A stretch of DNA of 64,000 nucleotides, taken from positions 19,799,683 through 19,863,682 of the forward strand of contig JASXTE010000002.1 in the NCBI GenBank assembly GCA_030280995.1. The letters are read 5' to 3'. Each line of letters begins with the position of its first letter. Positions within the stretch are counted from its first letter, which is position 1. The DNA comes from Hemileia vastatrix. Its lineage: Eukaryota > Basidiomycota > Pucciniomycetes > Pucciniales > Zaghouaniaceae. Under the pieces are notes generated by a model, which saw nothing but the letters and a program-made list of their open reading frames with translations, had not been told where the DNA came from and ran no database searches. Shown piece by piece: positions 44,710-55,064 of the stretch. The translations under genes and the position numbers were made by a program.

Positions 44710-46057
44710 ATGCCTCATCATCATAGATCTTCTCAAAGACAGCCTTCCCCCAGTTGTTCTTCAAATCCCATTAATCCCTCTTTCCCCTGCTCAGCCAACA
44801 AATCTAAGACCATTCAATTAAAAAAAGATGATCATCTCATTCTTATCAACTAGCTGAAAACTAAATCTAACTATGATTCTTTTTTTGGTACTGAGTATGC
44901 GACTAAAGTAGGACGGCCCCCAGCATCAAAAGTTAATGGCTATCTTCTAATGGCAAATGAATTACGGAATAAGACCAAGGGAAAGATTGATCTTTTGCCT
45001 AAACAGATGTCTGAATGCTTCAAGCATTACCGAGCCAAATACAAGAAGGCAAAGGCTCTTTCATCTTCCACTGGTGTTGGGGTTACCAACATCAATATAA
45101 CTAAGGGCATCAAATCCATAGACAATAAACTTAAATCTTTATGTCCTTACTTTAAAGAGATGGATGCAATTTTTGGAAAGCGAGCCGATGTTAATCCTGT
45201 AAACATATTGGATGGAGAAGATCCTATCTCCAAACATGATGTTGAAGCAAATCTTTTCCCATCCTCTTACTCCAGTCAAGCCTCCCCTCATTTGAATGAG
45301 ACCAATCTAGATAGCTTTTCTGTAGATCCTATTGGCAATTTAACCCAAAAAAATCTAACTCAAGTCTTTTTCTTTTTTATTTTATCTTATCAATTCTATT
45401 TTTTATTTATTAATTTTTTTTATTTCTTAAAAGGCTGACAAACAAACCCAGTATCCTCAATCAGCTGAGTCTGAAGGTAGCAACAATGATGAGGAGGAAA
45501 ATTTGACCTTGAAAAAGAAGCGTAGGGCTTCAAGTAGTCTAAATTTCCACACCCAAAGAAGAAAAAAGAGTGATACTTCATCACAAACCCCTTTTTTGTC
45601 TATAAAACAATTTTTAGAGAAACATGATGCTGGTAAGTGATACCATACCTCTTATTACTTTACTCTGCTTTTCTTCTACTTTATTTTAATTTTTATTATC
45701 ACTCTAGAAAAAGTGAAAATTGCTAAAGAGACTCTAAGCTTTGAAATGAAGAAATACGAGCTCTCTTTAAGGAGGGATGATAGGCTACAAGATTTCGAAG
45801 AGAGGAAGTACGAGCTCTCTTTACAGAAGGATGATTGGGCCTAAGATTTGGAAAAGAAGAAGTTTGAGTTAACTCTAATTATTGAAAAATCAAAAAAAGA
45901 GGAGAAAACACTCAAAAATCAAAACCTATTATAGCAGATGAAATATAATTTTGATCATAAAGAAAATTCCAAAAAGAAAGATTTCTTGATAGAATGTGTT
46001 AAAGCTAATAAATCTGTTGAGGAAATTGAACGTTTAAAGAAATTTTTTGATGACTAG
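44710..46057 (+). pseudogene. Harb-2 ORF1, Myb/SANT-like, near intact
   Basis: Best preserved ORF1. Exons 44710-45363, 45434-45632 and 45708-46057. Intron 2 is canonical (GTAAGT...CTCTAG), intron 1 has GTCTTT where Harb-1 has GTATGT. N-terminus MPHHHRSSQRQPSPS, then KKDDHLILIN and a stop (TAG 44851-44853) where Harb-1 has Trp. It continues LKTKSNYDSFFG, GRPPASKVNGYLLMANELRN, SSTGVGVTNINITKGI, CPYFKEMDAIFGKRADVNP, an acidic DNDEEEN-type stretch, basic KKKRRASSS, then a charged helical tail with repeated 'YELSL' units ending IERLKKFFDD. A second stop lies at 45842-45844. Only point damage separates it from an open gene. Predicted nuclear DNA-binding partner of the transposase. Confidence 0.8.
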
Positions 46058-46214
46058 TTTTCTTAATTTCTCTCACAATTCAACTGTTCATATTTATTTG
46101 TACATAAAATTTACAATAATTTCCTGTATTTCATTACTCTATCAACCATTACTTGAAATTTCATATTTTAATGTTAAATATTCTTTTTTTAAATAAAATT
46201 TTCATGTCTCCTTT

Positions 46215-46640
46215 GAAAATTTGACAATCCCCCACCACTCAATTATTTTGAAGTAAGGGGTGGGTATCACCAAAATTATTTCATGTCATGAATCTTGAAA
46301 GTCTTATATAAAATTTTGGCTTTACTACCCCCTCAATTTTACCAGTATACCCAAAATTCTTACAAGTCAAGAATTTCACAAGTCTTATAAGAAATTTTGG
46401 CAATACCCCCCCTGGATTTTATTGAAGTAAGGGACAGGTATCACCAAAAATTATTCACCAAAATATTTACAAGTCAAAAATTTTACATGTTACATTTGAA
46501 AATTTGGCAATACCCCCCCTACATTTTATTGAAGCAAGGGGTGGGTATCACCAAAGTTTTTACAAGTCTTCAATTTTGAATGTCAGATTTAAAAATTTGG
46601 CAAACCCCCCCCCTACATTTTATTGAAGTAAGGGGTGGAA
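46215..46640 (+). repeat. C-rich/G-rich minisatellite of Harb-2
   Basis: About four units of roughly 90-120 bp sharing TTTGGCAATACCCCCCC, ATTTTATTGAAGTAAGGGG and TGGGTATCACCAAA. Positioned between convergent ORF1 and Tet-like genes, as in Harb-1. Each unit can form a C-run/G-run hairpin. Confidence 0.8.
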
Positions 46641-46940
46641 GTCATCTAAATTTAATATTATTACATAAATTATTAAATAAATATCCAATATATATCAATT
46701 TCCCTAGTTTAAAGTAATGACAATTCCTCAAGCCAAAATGCAGATCAAATCTAGAAACAAAAGTTTGGGACTTTCCATAGGTATAGGCTAGAGGAACCCC
46801 ATGAAACAAATAAATGTTATCATGATTACCTGTTATACAACTAAAGGTCGCTGGCTCATCACTTTACTTGATAAAATTGATATATAAAAAATATTTATTA
46901 AAAATTTATGAAAAAATATATATAATTTTCGATGACAACT
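46641..46940. other. AT-rich 3' flank of the Tet-like gene
   Basis: No gene. The block 46770-46830 is the part recognised, reversed, at 190-280. Confidence 0.6.
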
Positions 46941-47572
46941 CTAATCCCCATACTTTTTGGATCTAGATAAAGTTTTTTTAAATTGATTAACTTTACCTTC
47001 TTTCTTTACCTTGTTGATTCTTTGAATCAACTTATGACTTATTTGAAATGAGCAACCAAAATGTGTTAAATCTTGACAGGATTCCAAACCAGGAGGAGCT
47101 TTGGTCTTTTGATGATTATCCTTAGAAGAATTCCAAATAGTTTCGATGATGCCATTTCCCAAACCAAAATCAATGATGCACTGGTGGTCTGGAAAATATA
47201 AACCATGTCCTTTAATTTTAGCTGGAGATGGTATTGGTTGTCCAGTTATTGGATTGATATATGAGAATATACCAAAAGTTAAAAAATTGGCATCATTCCT
47301 ATTGATATGAATCCTATTGTGAAATCCATAATGAGTGATAATAACATTAGAAAATAAAAGATACTTGTGGGTGATATCTTCCCATTTGGAGTCACACCAA
47401 TTTGGTATTCCAACTTTGGTTTCAAGTTCATGATTTTTTTCAAATGCTTTATTACAGAGCTTTTTGAGTTGAAGAGCAAGAAAAGAGTTAAAGGAAGGTA
47501 GAGTGTCCCATAAGCAGAAATCTTCATCTTTTTGAGCTTTAGTGATATTCTTGAGCAATGAATATATGCCTA
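46941..47572 (-). pseudogene. Tet-like 2OG-Fe(II) oxygenase, Harb-2 copy (C-terminal exon)
   Basis: Open frame of about 205 residues from the ATG at 47558; the exon begins near 47572 after an AG acceptor (TATAG), matching the intron in Harb-1. Motifs in order: YSLLKNITKAQK, LPSFNSFLALQLKKLCNKAF, IPNWCDSKWEDI, HINRND then LTFGIFSYINPITGQPIPSP, GHGLYFPDHQCIIDFG, IWNSSKDNHQKT, LTHFGCSFQISHKLIQRI, a basic tail. This order fits Tet-like dioxygenases of basidiomycetes. The metal motif HxD reads HIN, so the Asp is replaced by Asn. The upstream exon present in Harb-1 (about 37633-38279) is not found; unrelated duplicated DNA lies there, so the gene is truncated. Confidence 0.72.
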
Positions 47573-47640
47573 TATAATTGAAATGCCTAGATAATAATCA
47601 TATAAGAGTTTCAGAATCCTTATCCTCTAAATATGCAATA

Positions 47641-47995
47641 TAAAAATGTGAAATAAGACAAGTGAAATTTGGAAAAAAGGCTCAACTTCAAAGGTCAAAA
47701 TCTCAGCAACCACAGAACCTAATTCAAACCTGTTTGTGGGAAATGAGAGATATGCTTTAGTAGAATCTTCAGTTAAAGGACATGTGATTTAAATAAGCCT
47801 AACCCTAATTTGTTATATAAAAAATGAAATAAAAATTTAAATTGGGAAATAAAGGCTCAACTTTAACAGTCAATATCTCAGCAACCACTGAATAAAATTC
47901 AAATCTGTTTGTAGGAAATGAAAGGTAGCCTTCAGGAGAATTTTCAGTAAAAGAACATTAGATTTGAATAAACCTAACCCTAATTCCGAGTCTGA
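47641..47995 (+). repeat. Imperfect ~180-bp tandem duplication
   Basis: Two units (around 47641-47819 and 47820-47995), each with AAGGCTCAACTT, ATCTCAGCAACCAC, AAATCTGTTTGT and ending CCTAACCCTAAT. Located upstream of the Tet-like exon. Confidence 0.75.
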
Positions 47996-48822
47996 TTTTC
48001 AAAATTTTACAAAAACTTGAAAAGTGGTAATGAAGATGAGATCAAAAGGAGTTTAATAAGTTCACTTTTATCCAGATAAGAGTCATACATATATTTAAGT
48101 ATGAAGTTTTCATAAAAGGAATTAGATATCATATAGGCATGAAAAAAAGGAGATGAAACTTACCCTGATTGAAAAGAAGGAAAAATAGAGTGAGAAAGAT
48201 TGATGTTGGAATTGTGGGGAAATTGAATATGGAGTAAGTGAAATGCATAAAGAATGTGCAATGTATGTGTTTCAATGAAATGGAGCCAAAAAAAAAGTGA
48301 AATAGGGGAAAGGGGGGATAATGACCATGCCAAGGAGGGATGAAGAGTAGGGTGATGGAGCTAAAAAAGAAAGTAAGGAGGTAGAGAAAAAAAAGGTTAA
48401 TTATACCATTTAAATCCAAAATAACCACTTACAAAAAAAATTTAGATAAAAAAAATAAAATAAACAGAAAAAAACAAAAAAAATTATAATTAGTAATCAA
48501 AAATTCAAAAAAAAGAATAAAATGACTTAGCTGGAGAGATGAGATGACAAAATAAATGAAACCAAATTGTTTGAGGGATGTTGGAGGAGAATAGGAAAAG
48601 GATATGAGGGATGAATGAAAAAATGAAACAGTGAAAAATTATGCAATTTTAGAAAATATGTGATGTCATGTTGTGCTGGTGAAAGAAAACCAATGAGTCA
48701 TCCAAAAAAGAGATATTCACCATAAATTCCAAAAAAAAAAATGAATATGCAACAAACAAAAATACCAAGCCAAGTGAATAAAGTATACAAAGTGGAAATT
48801 TGGAGAGTATGAAAACAAAAAA
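47996..48822. other. Intergenic DNA of Harb-2
   Basis: AT-rich. The block 48520-48660 (ATGACTTAGCTGGAGAGATG) matches 39900-40020 of Harb-1, so it is element sequence. The frame at 48129-48428 is hydrophobic low complexity and not credible. Confidence 0.6.
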
Positions 48823-49302
48823 TTAAAAGGGTTGTGTGCCAAAATGGTGGAGGGTGATTGGAATAATGACAGAGCATGTGCCAGTTGAATGAATATTTTG
48901 TGATTCAAGGGATGGGAGAGCAGGCACTGGTTCAGGATCCTCTTCTTCATAAAGATCATTCCACTCATCCTTTAAATCAGCTAGGATATTGTGGAGTATA
49001 ATGCAAGTCATGATCCAATGATTCACACTTTTAATCTCCAATTTTTTTTTTGAAATTGGATTCTGAGCTCCTGAAGACTAGAAAATTGTCCCTTAAAAAT
49101 ACCTATAGCATGTTCAATCCGTACTCTTGATTGGGCAAGGTGATAATTAAAGGCAGTTTTAGGGTCACTTTCTAACCTTGCACCACGGAAAGCAGGTATA
49201 ATGTACTTTCCACTTGCATATGCTGAGTCTGCAAGGAGGTACTGAGATTTGTCAAAGAATGAGTCAGGGGTTTGAGAAATCCTCATTCTTTGGAAGAAGG
49301 TA
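48823..49302 (-). pseudogene. Harbinger transposase, Harb-2 C-terminal part
   Basis: Starts mid-gene at the gypsy-4 insertion (49302). FFQRMRISQTPDSFFDKSQY, LADSAYASGKYIIPAFRG, VRIEHAIGIFKGQFSSL (catalytic Glu), a frame change near 49040, then NHWIMTCIILHNILADLKDE and an acidic tail to 48823. The N-terminal half would lie beyond the window end. Confidence 0.88.
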
Positions 49303-50423
49303 TGGTAAGGTAAACTCTTACAGTCGCCTTGCTGTAAGCAGAATCCGGAGGAGATGTGTGGATTTAGCTGAAAACCCCGTCCTTCCAATAAAAAATAACA
49401 AAATGGGAATTCTAAATCACTAAGCTAACCAGTCTACTTGGATCTGATTGATAAAAATAATGAAACTCTGATATGTTTAACGCTTATTGAGATTTAAATA
49501 AAAGTGGCTGTTGAGAAAGAAATACTTATTACAACAATTAAGGTGTACCAGTGAAAGATCTGAAAAGATTGACTTTTATGTTTTTATAATAATTTAAATT
49601 TTTATGAGACAGCAATAATCAAGTCCCAGTGGTGAAGACCTTTCTAAAGATACCCTGTATGAAGTGTGATTTAAATTGTTGAGTAGTATTTCTAAAATGT
49701 TATATATAAAATATAAAGTTATAAGGGTATTACAAATTTATTTAATTTGTTGAGTAATAAAAAATGAGACCCTGGTGGTTAAAGATTAAGCTTTATGATG
49801 TATCCTCTTCCCCAATTTTGCGTCTAAGAGGCTCTTAAGTATACCTAGTCACGTGCCTAAGTTTCCCCTCCAGAGCTCACCCAGAGTCTATCCAGAGCCC
49901 ATACGGAGCTCGTACGGAGTCTGTACGGAGTCTGTCCGGACTTCCGGACTCAATTAGAACCTTTAAAACTATGATAAAAAATCTAGAAAAATTACACATA
50001 ATCGAGCCACTTCCCCTTTACATTCCCAACTAATTTTCGTAGCCTGCGCAGCTCTAATCACCCCGTGAAAATTCATCAAAGTTAAGTATTTTCTAAAAAC
50101 GTAAATATTCCTATAAAACTTTAAAACTCATTTAAAAATATAAGAAAAATAGTAAAAATTCTGGGAAAATTTCCCAAGGCTCTTGAGTAACTCGACTTGA
50201 TACTTATAGACTTTGAAGACTGTAAAAATAAGTTTTCTCAGTAAAATAAATTGTTTTTGCGTAGGCATTCGCGTTTAACCCATTTCTTCATATTTAAAAC
50301 TCAAATAAATTAAATAAAACCCCTTTTTAAAATATTAACATCTTCAATCTTTACGTCGTAATAACTCCTCGTAATAACTCCATTTACGTATTTAGGTGCC
50401 GTACTAAACTTTAGGCAACCACA
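49303..50423 (-). repeat. 3' LTR of gypsy-4
   Basis: On minus it begins TGTGGTTGCC and ends TTACCTTACCA. It borders a purine tract on minus (50424-50433, GGAGGGAGGA) and Harb-2 on the other side. Length 1121 bp. The partner LTR is not in the window, so the ends rest on TG/CA, the purine tract and the break in Harb-2 homology. Confidence 0.8.
49871..49947 (+). repeat. 11-bp tandem repeat, seven units, in gypsy-4 LTR
   Basis: Units CAGAGTCTATC, CAGAGCCCATA, CGGAGCTCGTA, CGGAGTCTGTA, CGGAGTCTGTC in perfect register. Several units match units of the array at 42227-42303 at 8-9 of 11 positions. Confidence 0.85.
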
Positions 50424-50433
50424 TCCTCCCTCC

Positions 50434-52823
50434 AATTGAGAATGTCCCCATTCTTAAAACTTTGCATAAGTGATTGAGCAATTCCAAAAGAATTATCTTT
50501 TTTAATAAAATAATTTGATAAATTTGTTTTAGCTGGTCTTCTTTTAATTTTTTAAAATAAAAAACATTGTTTCTTCTTCTCTGGCTTGATATAACATAAA
50601 ATAAAATAAATCTTGTGATGATTCCACTTCTGAGAGCAAGGTTTGAGTCCCTTCAGACTCCCATTAACCAATCTTCCTTCATGTCACAGCATTGAGAGAG
50701 TGTATCTTCCTAATGAGCCGAATACTCCTGATTCCAATCTCATAGGGCCCCCCACTGAGCCAAATTCTATGATTCCAATTTTGCCATAAGGTCCTCCAAG
50801 CTTCACACCAAAAATGGCCTAACACTGAGGCACTAAAAATCATTCCCTAAAATCCAACTACCACCCTAACTTCTGATTCCTTCATCACAATTTCAACCAT
50901 TGCTAAATAGCAACCCATAAAATACTTTTGCCAGGCTTTCAATAATAATAATATTATCTTTAGACCATGTTAAAGCGCCACAAATTTCACCTAATTAACC
51001 ATTATGCTTTCCTTAGCATCATTACCACCTAAAATTTTTACCTCCTAAAGCTTATCAGCACCCAATTCCAAAAATGATTGAATAACCAGTTTAGAGTCTT
51101 AGTGGACAGTGATAAATTAAAAGATTGAATTGAGTTATCCAAACAAGATTGACATTCCAGTTTAAAGTCTTTGTGGACCAAACATATAATCGGTTGCCAG
51201 TTTATGGTCTTGGTGGACCAAAGATTGTTTAAGTGCATAAATAACTTGAAATATTCCTAAGTAAGGCCTAGGCTTGACCAAAGATTGAATAAACTTGATA
51301 ATCCAGTTTAATTTCATAGTGGACCAAACATTTGATTGACAAGTAATCCAGTATAAGGCCATAGTGGACCAATGAATGTTGAATTATCCTGCAGATATTA
51401 ATTTTCCAGTTTAAAGTCATAGTGGACTAAAACAATGAATGAACTACCAGTTTAAAGTCATGGTGGACCAAACATTTTATTGATAAGAAATCCAGTTTAA
51501 GGTCATGGTGGACCCAACACTTGATAATAGTCCAGTTTAAGGTCTTGGTGGACCTAACAACTCCAATATAAAATCTTTAATGAAAGTCTTGAAAACTAGC
51601 CATTTTAAGTCTCGGAGGACTAACAGCTCCAAAATTCGTATAAAAAACCTTAAAGAACGTCTTGAACAGTAGCCAGTTTAAAGTCTTGGAGGACTAACAG
51701 ATCCAAAATACGTATAAAAAACCTTAAAGAACGTCTTGAACAGTAGCCAGTTTAAAGTCTTGGAGGACTAACAGATATCTTGAAGTAAAATCCCATAGGT
51801 ATTGAGTTCCCCTAGACCCTGTTTCCTGTCTAAACTAAATGAATAAAACTAAAAAGAATGAAGACTGAAAAATAAAACTAAGAAATATAATAATAATTTT
51901 TATTTTTATTTTATTATTTTATTTTTATTTTTATTTATTTTTAATTTTAATTTGTTTTTAATTTAAAATAAAAGATAGTTTTGAAATAAAAGTTAAAATT
52001 TAATTTTTAAAGAAAGATAAAAAAAGTAATAATAATAAAAAAGTTTCAAAATAAAATTTTAAAAGATGCCCCCCCGCCATTTGATGAGCCGTACCCTCGA
52101 CATGATACCCACATCCAAGTGCAACTTGATGTGGCTACACAGTTTTGAGAAATTGAAAAGAAAATAAAATAAATGAAAGTTTTTAAAAGATAATTTTATA
52201 ATGATGATCACTGGGTGGGCTCCCTCCAATTTATAAAAATGATTAGAGACCACCAGTGAGCATCACCTTTGCAATAATTAATAATATATATTTAAAGGAA
52301 AGAAATCACAATCTAACATGAAAATCAAAATCAAAAAATATAAAAAAAATCTTGAATCTGGCGTTGAGAGCGGTGTCTCTTGATTCATTCCAGTTTATAG
52401 TCTTAGTGGACTTACTATAATTAAAAGACAAAGCCAGGATTCAACTAGAAACAGGGAAAATTTTGGAAACGAACATTATGGGGTAATTGTGTATAGAGCA
52501 GCCAGCCAATCAATTACCCCCACACTTGCCAATATTTAAATTAAGAAGGTTCCCCGATGAACACTTCTTTCAATAAATTTTTAAAATTTTCCAACACTAT
52601 CTTCACCCATATTTTAAGAATTTTAAATTTTGAAAATTTCAAAGAAGGTTTTCTTGCATTTTGTTAAGTTTCATCACAGTTTCGTTGCCCATATGCAGTG
52701 TAACGACAGTAAAGTATTTTGATAAAAAGAAGATAGTTTATCCTCGTTGCGGAGGTTGATAAGGTTTTTATAAACATCATAGTTTATCCTCATTGCGGAG
52801 GAATCCATAAAATTTTGTCAATA
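50434..52823 (-). other. Long 3' non-coding region of gypsy-4
   Basis: 2.4 kb between the pol stop and the 3' LTR, unusually long for Ty3/gypsy. Contains most copies of the 23-base motif, two ~74-bp tandem units, and an AT-rich tract (51880-52060). No supported ORF. Confidence 0.7.
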
Positions 52824-52848
52824 TCATAGTTTATCCTCATTGCGGAGG
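51086..52848 (+). repeat. Dispersed 23-base hairpin motif, 17 copies here
   Basis: Each copy is exactly 23 bases: (C/A)(C/T)AGTTTA, three variable bases, TC, a six-base loop (often TTGGTG), then GA plus two bases. Starts: 51086, 51157, 51197, 51257 (weak), 51303, 51348, 51406, 51447, 51492, 51532, 51600 (weak), 51673, 51747, 52390, 52733, 52779, 52826. Two more, at 54482 and 54539, lie inside the pol gene. Motif bases 10-13 pair with 20-23. Confidence 0.88.
51622..51769 (+). repeat. 74-bp tandem duplication
   Basis: Units 51622-51695 and 51696-51769 are nearly identical (TAACAG, CCAAAAT, CGTATAAAAAACCTTAAAG), each ending with a copy of the 23-base motif. This shows the motif array growing by local duplication. 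Confidence 0.88.
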
Positions 52849-55064
52849 GAGACTTTGGCACTCCTGGTGCCTCTAGGATAGAACCTTTTCACTTGATCGG
52901 ACGCTACCCTCTTCTTCAATTCAACTCCATCCAATTCTTCTAACACATATGAACGGCCGGAAACTTGCTCCTTGATTTTATACGGTCCATTCCACCTATC
53001 TGCAAACATCTTTCCCCACTGACTTTCCAAACTCCTATTATACACCAAGACCATATCTCCTGGTTTCAAAGGTTTCCTTAATCGATGTGCCAACCGCTCA
53101 TCCCAATATCTAATTGATTGATTTTGGATCTTCATCTTCCACGAATATGCCTTTTCTAAATATTCTTCTTTCTTTTCTTGCTGCATCATTCTTGCACACA
53201 ATAGATCATCAGTAGTTTTGACCGTGTCCCAGTCAACTCCAAGATATGATTCAGCTTCTAAAACAACCAGTAAAACTGCTTTCGGTCCAAAAACAAGTTC
53301 ATAAGGTGAAAATCCGGTCGTCCTTTTGGCAGTGATTTGATCAGCAAATAAAACTAAAGGTAAATAGTGCCTCCACTTTTTGGCACTTGTCCCACACATT
53401 TTAACTAAAGCATCCTTAATAACTTGATGCCCTCTTTCAACCATGCCTTCAGCTTCAGGATAATAAGGGGTTTCTACCCTAACCTTTGATCAAACTTTCA
53501 ATACGGCCTCTTTAAACTCTGTCCCAAGTTCAGGACCTCCATCTACCGTCACCAACTTCATCACCCCATACCTATATACCCAATTATTCAACAAAAATTC
53601 TGCCACATTTTTGGCAGTTAAATTAATAAGAGGAGCTGCCTCTACCCAACCAGATAAATCATCTCTGGCCACAATTAAATATTTATACCATCCCTCTTTT
53701 ATATGAACAGCATCTAAACTAACTCTCCCAAAGAGCGTACATTCACCGGGCGCGCGTCCAGGTTCTTTTGGCCTTAAATAACTTTGTCTTTGACATTCTT
53801 TGCATGACTGAACCCACTGTTTAACAGCCATCTTCATGCCAGGCCACCAAAATCGATCAGAAATTCTTCTAAACGTTTCTCCAACGCCTCTATGCCCGTG
53901 ATCTTCATGCAGTGATTTCAAAACTAATTCTTGCCCCTTCTGTTGAGTTATAACTACTTGAGGATTTAGATACCTTCTCCTCATTAAACGTCGACCAGAT
54001 AGGTAAAACGTAGATGACTTCCTCTTGATAGCCACCCATTCATCGTCTTCACAATCTTCTGGCCTCTCTAAATTCAAAAAATATTTGACTAACAAAAAAT
54101 AAAAACCAGTCTGACCCCAGACTTCATCTTGAAAATCAATTAATATAACATCAATAGGGACTTCTCTATCACCAATATCACCTGCACACGAATGAGCCAA
54201 TAATCGTTGACCCCTAAATAAATCTTTAATCGAGCTATGTCGACGTTTTTCTTCTGAACCTTTGGATCCTTCATAAACCGTATTTGAAAATACCTCTTTC
54301 TCTTTATCCACCTTTTTATTTAAATTCTCTAATTCTCCAACGTATACACCATTCTTTAACTTACTACTATCCCACACTACCACTCCATCTTTCTCTACAT
54401 ACACCACATCTTCTTCTACCTCCTTTCTACCAAATTTTTCTACACCTTTTCCAACACCTTTATTAACATAAAAACTATTTTCCAGTTTATCCTCTTGGTG
54501 GAGGTCATCATCACCATAATCTAAACACAATAATCCTGCCAGTTTAACCTCATGGGGGAGGTATGGAAAGTCTTCAGCTCCTTTAGTGCTGGCTTTGATA
54601 ATAGGTATATCTTCATCGAACTCTTCTGAGTCTGAATCTTCTTCAGTGGGTGGTCTCCTTGATAAACCATCTGGCATAGTAAAAGTCTTGCCAGGCTTAT
54701 GAACTAAATCAAACGAAAAATGTTGAATAAAAGCTACCCATCTCGTCATGGGTGCATTCCGTAAACTTGGGGAATTAATCATCTGGATTAACGATTTCGC
54801 ATCCACTTGCAACTCAAAATGTTGCCCCCACAAAATATGCTGAAGTTTCTTCAGTATTTTTGCCACACCACATAATTCCAATTTTGGTTGAGAATATCTT
54901 GATTCCACCTCAGTAAATACTAAAGATTCATACCTAACTGGCCTGGTGTAACCAGCTTTATCCATCTGAGACAAAACCGCCCCAGCTGCAACCTGACTTG
55001 AATCAACTGCTAAATAAATTCTGCCAGCATCTTTTCCATAATCCAACTTGTGCAGGACTAAATC
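52824..55064 (-). pseudogene. gypsy-4 pol: RNase H, linker, integrase
   Basis: Continues the frame broken at 63912. RNase H ('IYLAVDSSQVAAGAVLSQMD', 'KLELCGVAKIL', 'PGKTFTMPDGLSRRP'), then an unusual ~240-residue acidic and Lys-rich linker (about 53990-54680) containing LHQEDKL and LPHEVKL encoded by the 23-base motif. Integrase follows: zinc site (HEDHGHRG...CKECQ), core D in SLDAVHIKEGW, D in TVDGGPELGTEF, E in YPEAEGMVERGHQ, then a C-terminal KPLKPGDMVLVYNRSLESQW block ending LRNEDKL. One nonsense change (TGA, 53490-53492) separates the two long frames. Otherwise well preserved. Confidence 0.9.

Larger units (their letters stand above)
44403..49302 (+). mobile_element. PIF/Harbinger element Harb-2, truncated
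   Basis: Starts AGGGGGTATCAATGTTCAGG (TSD base triplet ATT at 44400-44402). Carries ORF1 (+), Tet-like gene (-) and the C-terminal half of the transposase (-). It is interrupted at 49302/49303 by the LTR of gypsy-4, so its right end lies outside the window. Confidence 0.88.

Noticed and set aside
47802..47991. Telomere-like CCTAACCCTAAT
   Set aside because: Only one short copy per duplicated unit; no array, so not an interstitial telomere.
49023..49388. Transposase start at the MEGRGFQL methionine
   Set aside because: The first ~29 residues are gypsy-4 LTR sequence fused by chance to the interrupted transposase.
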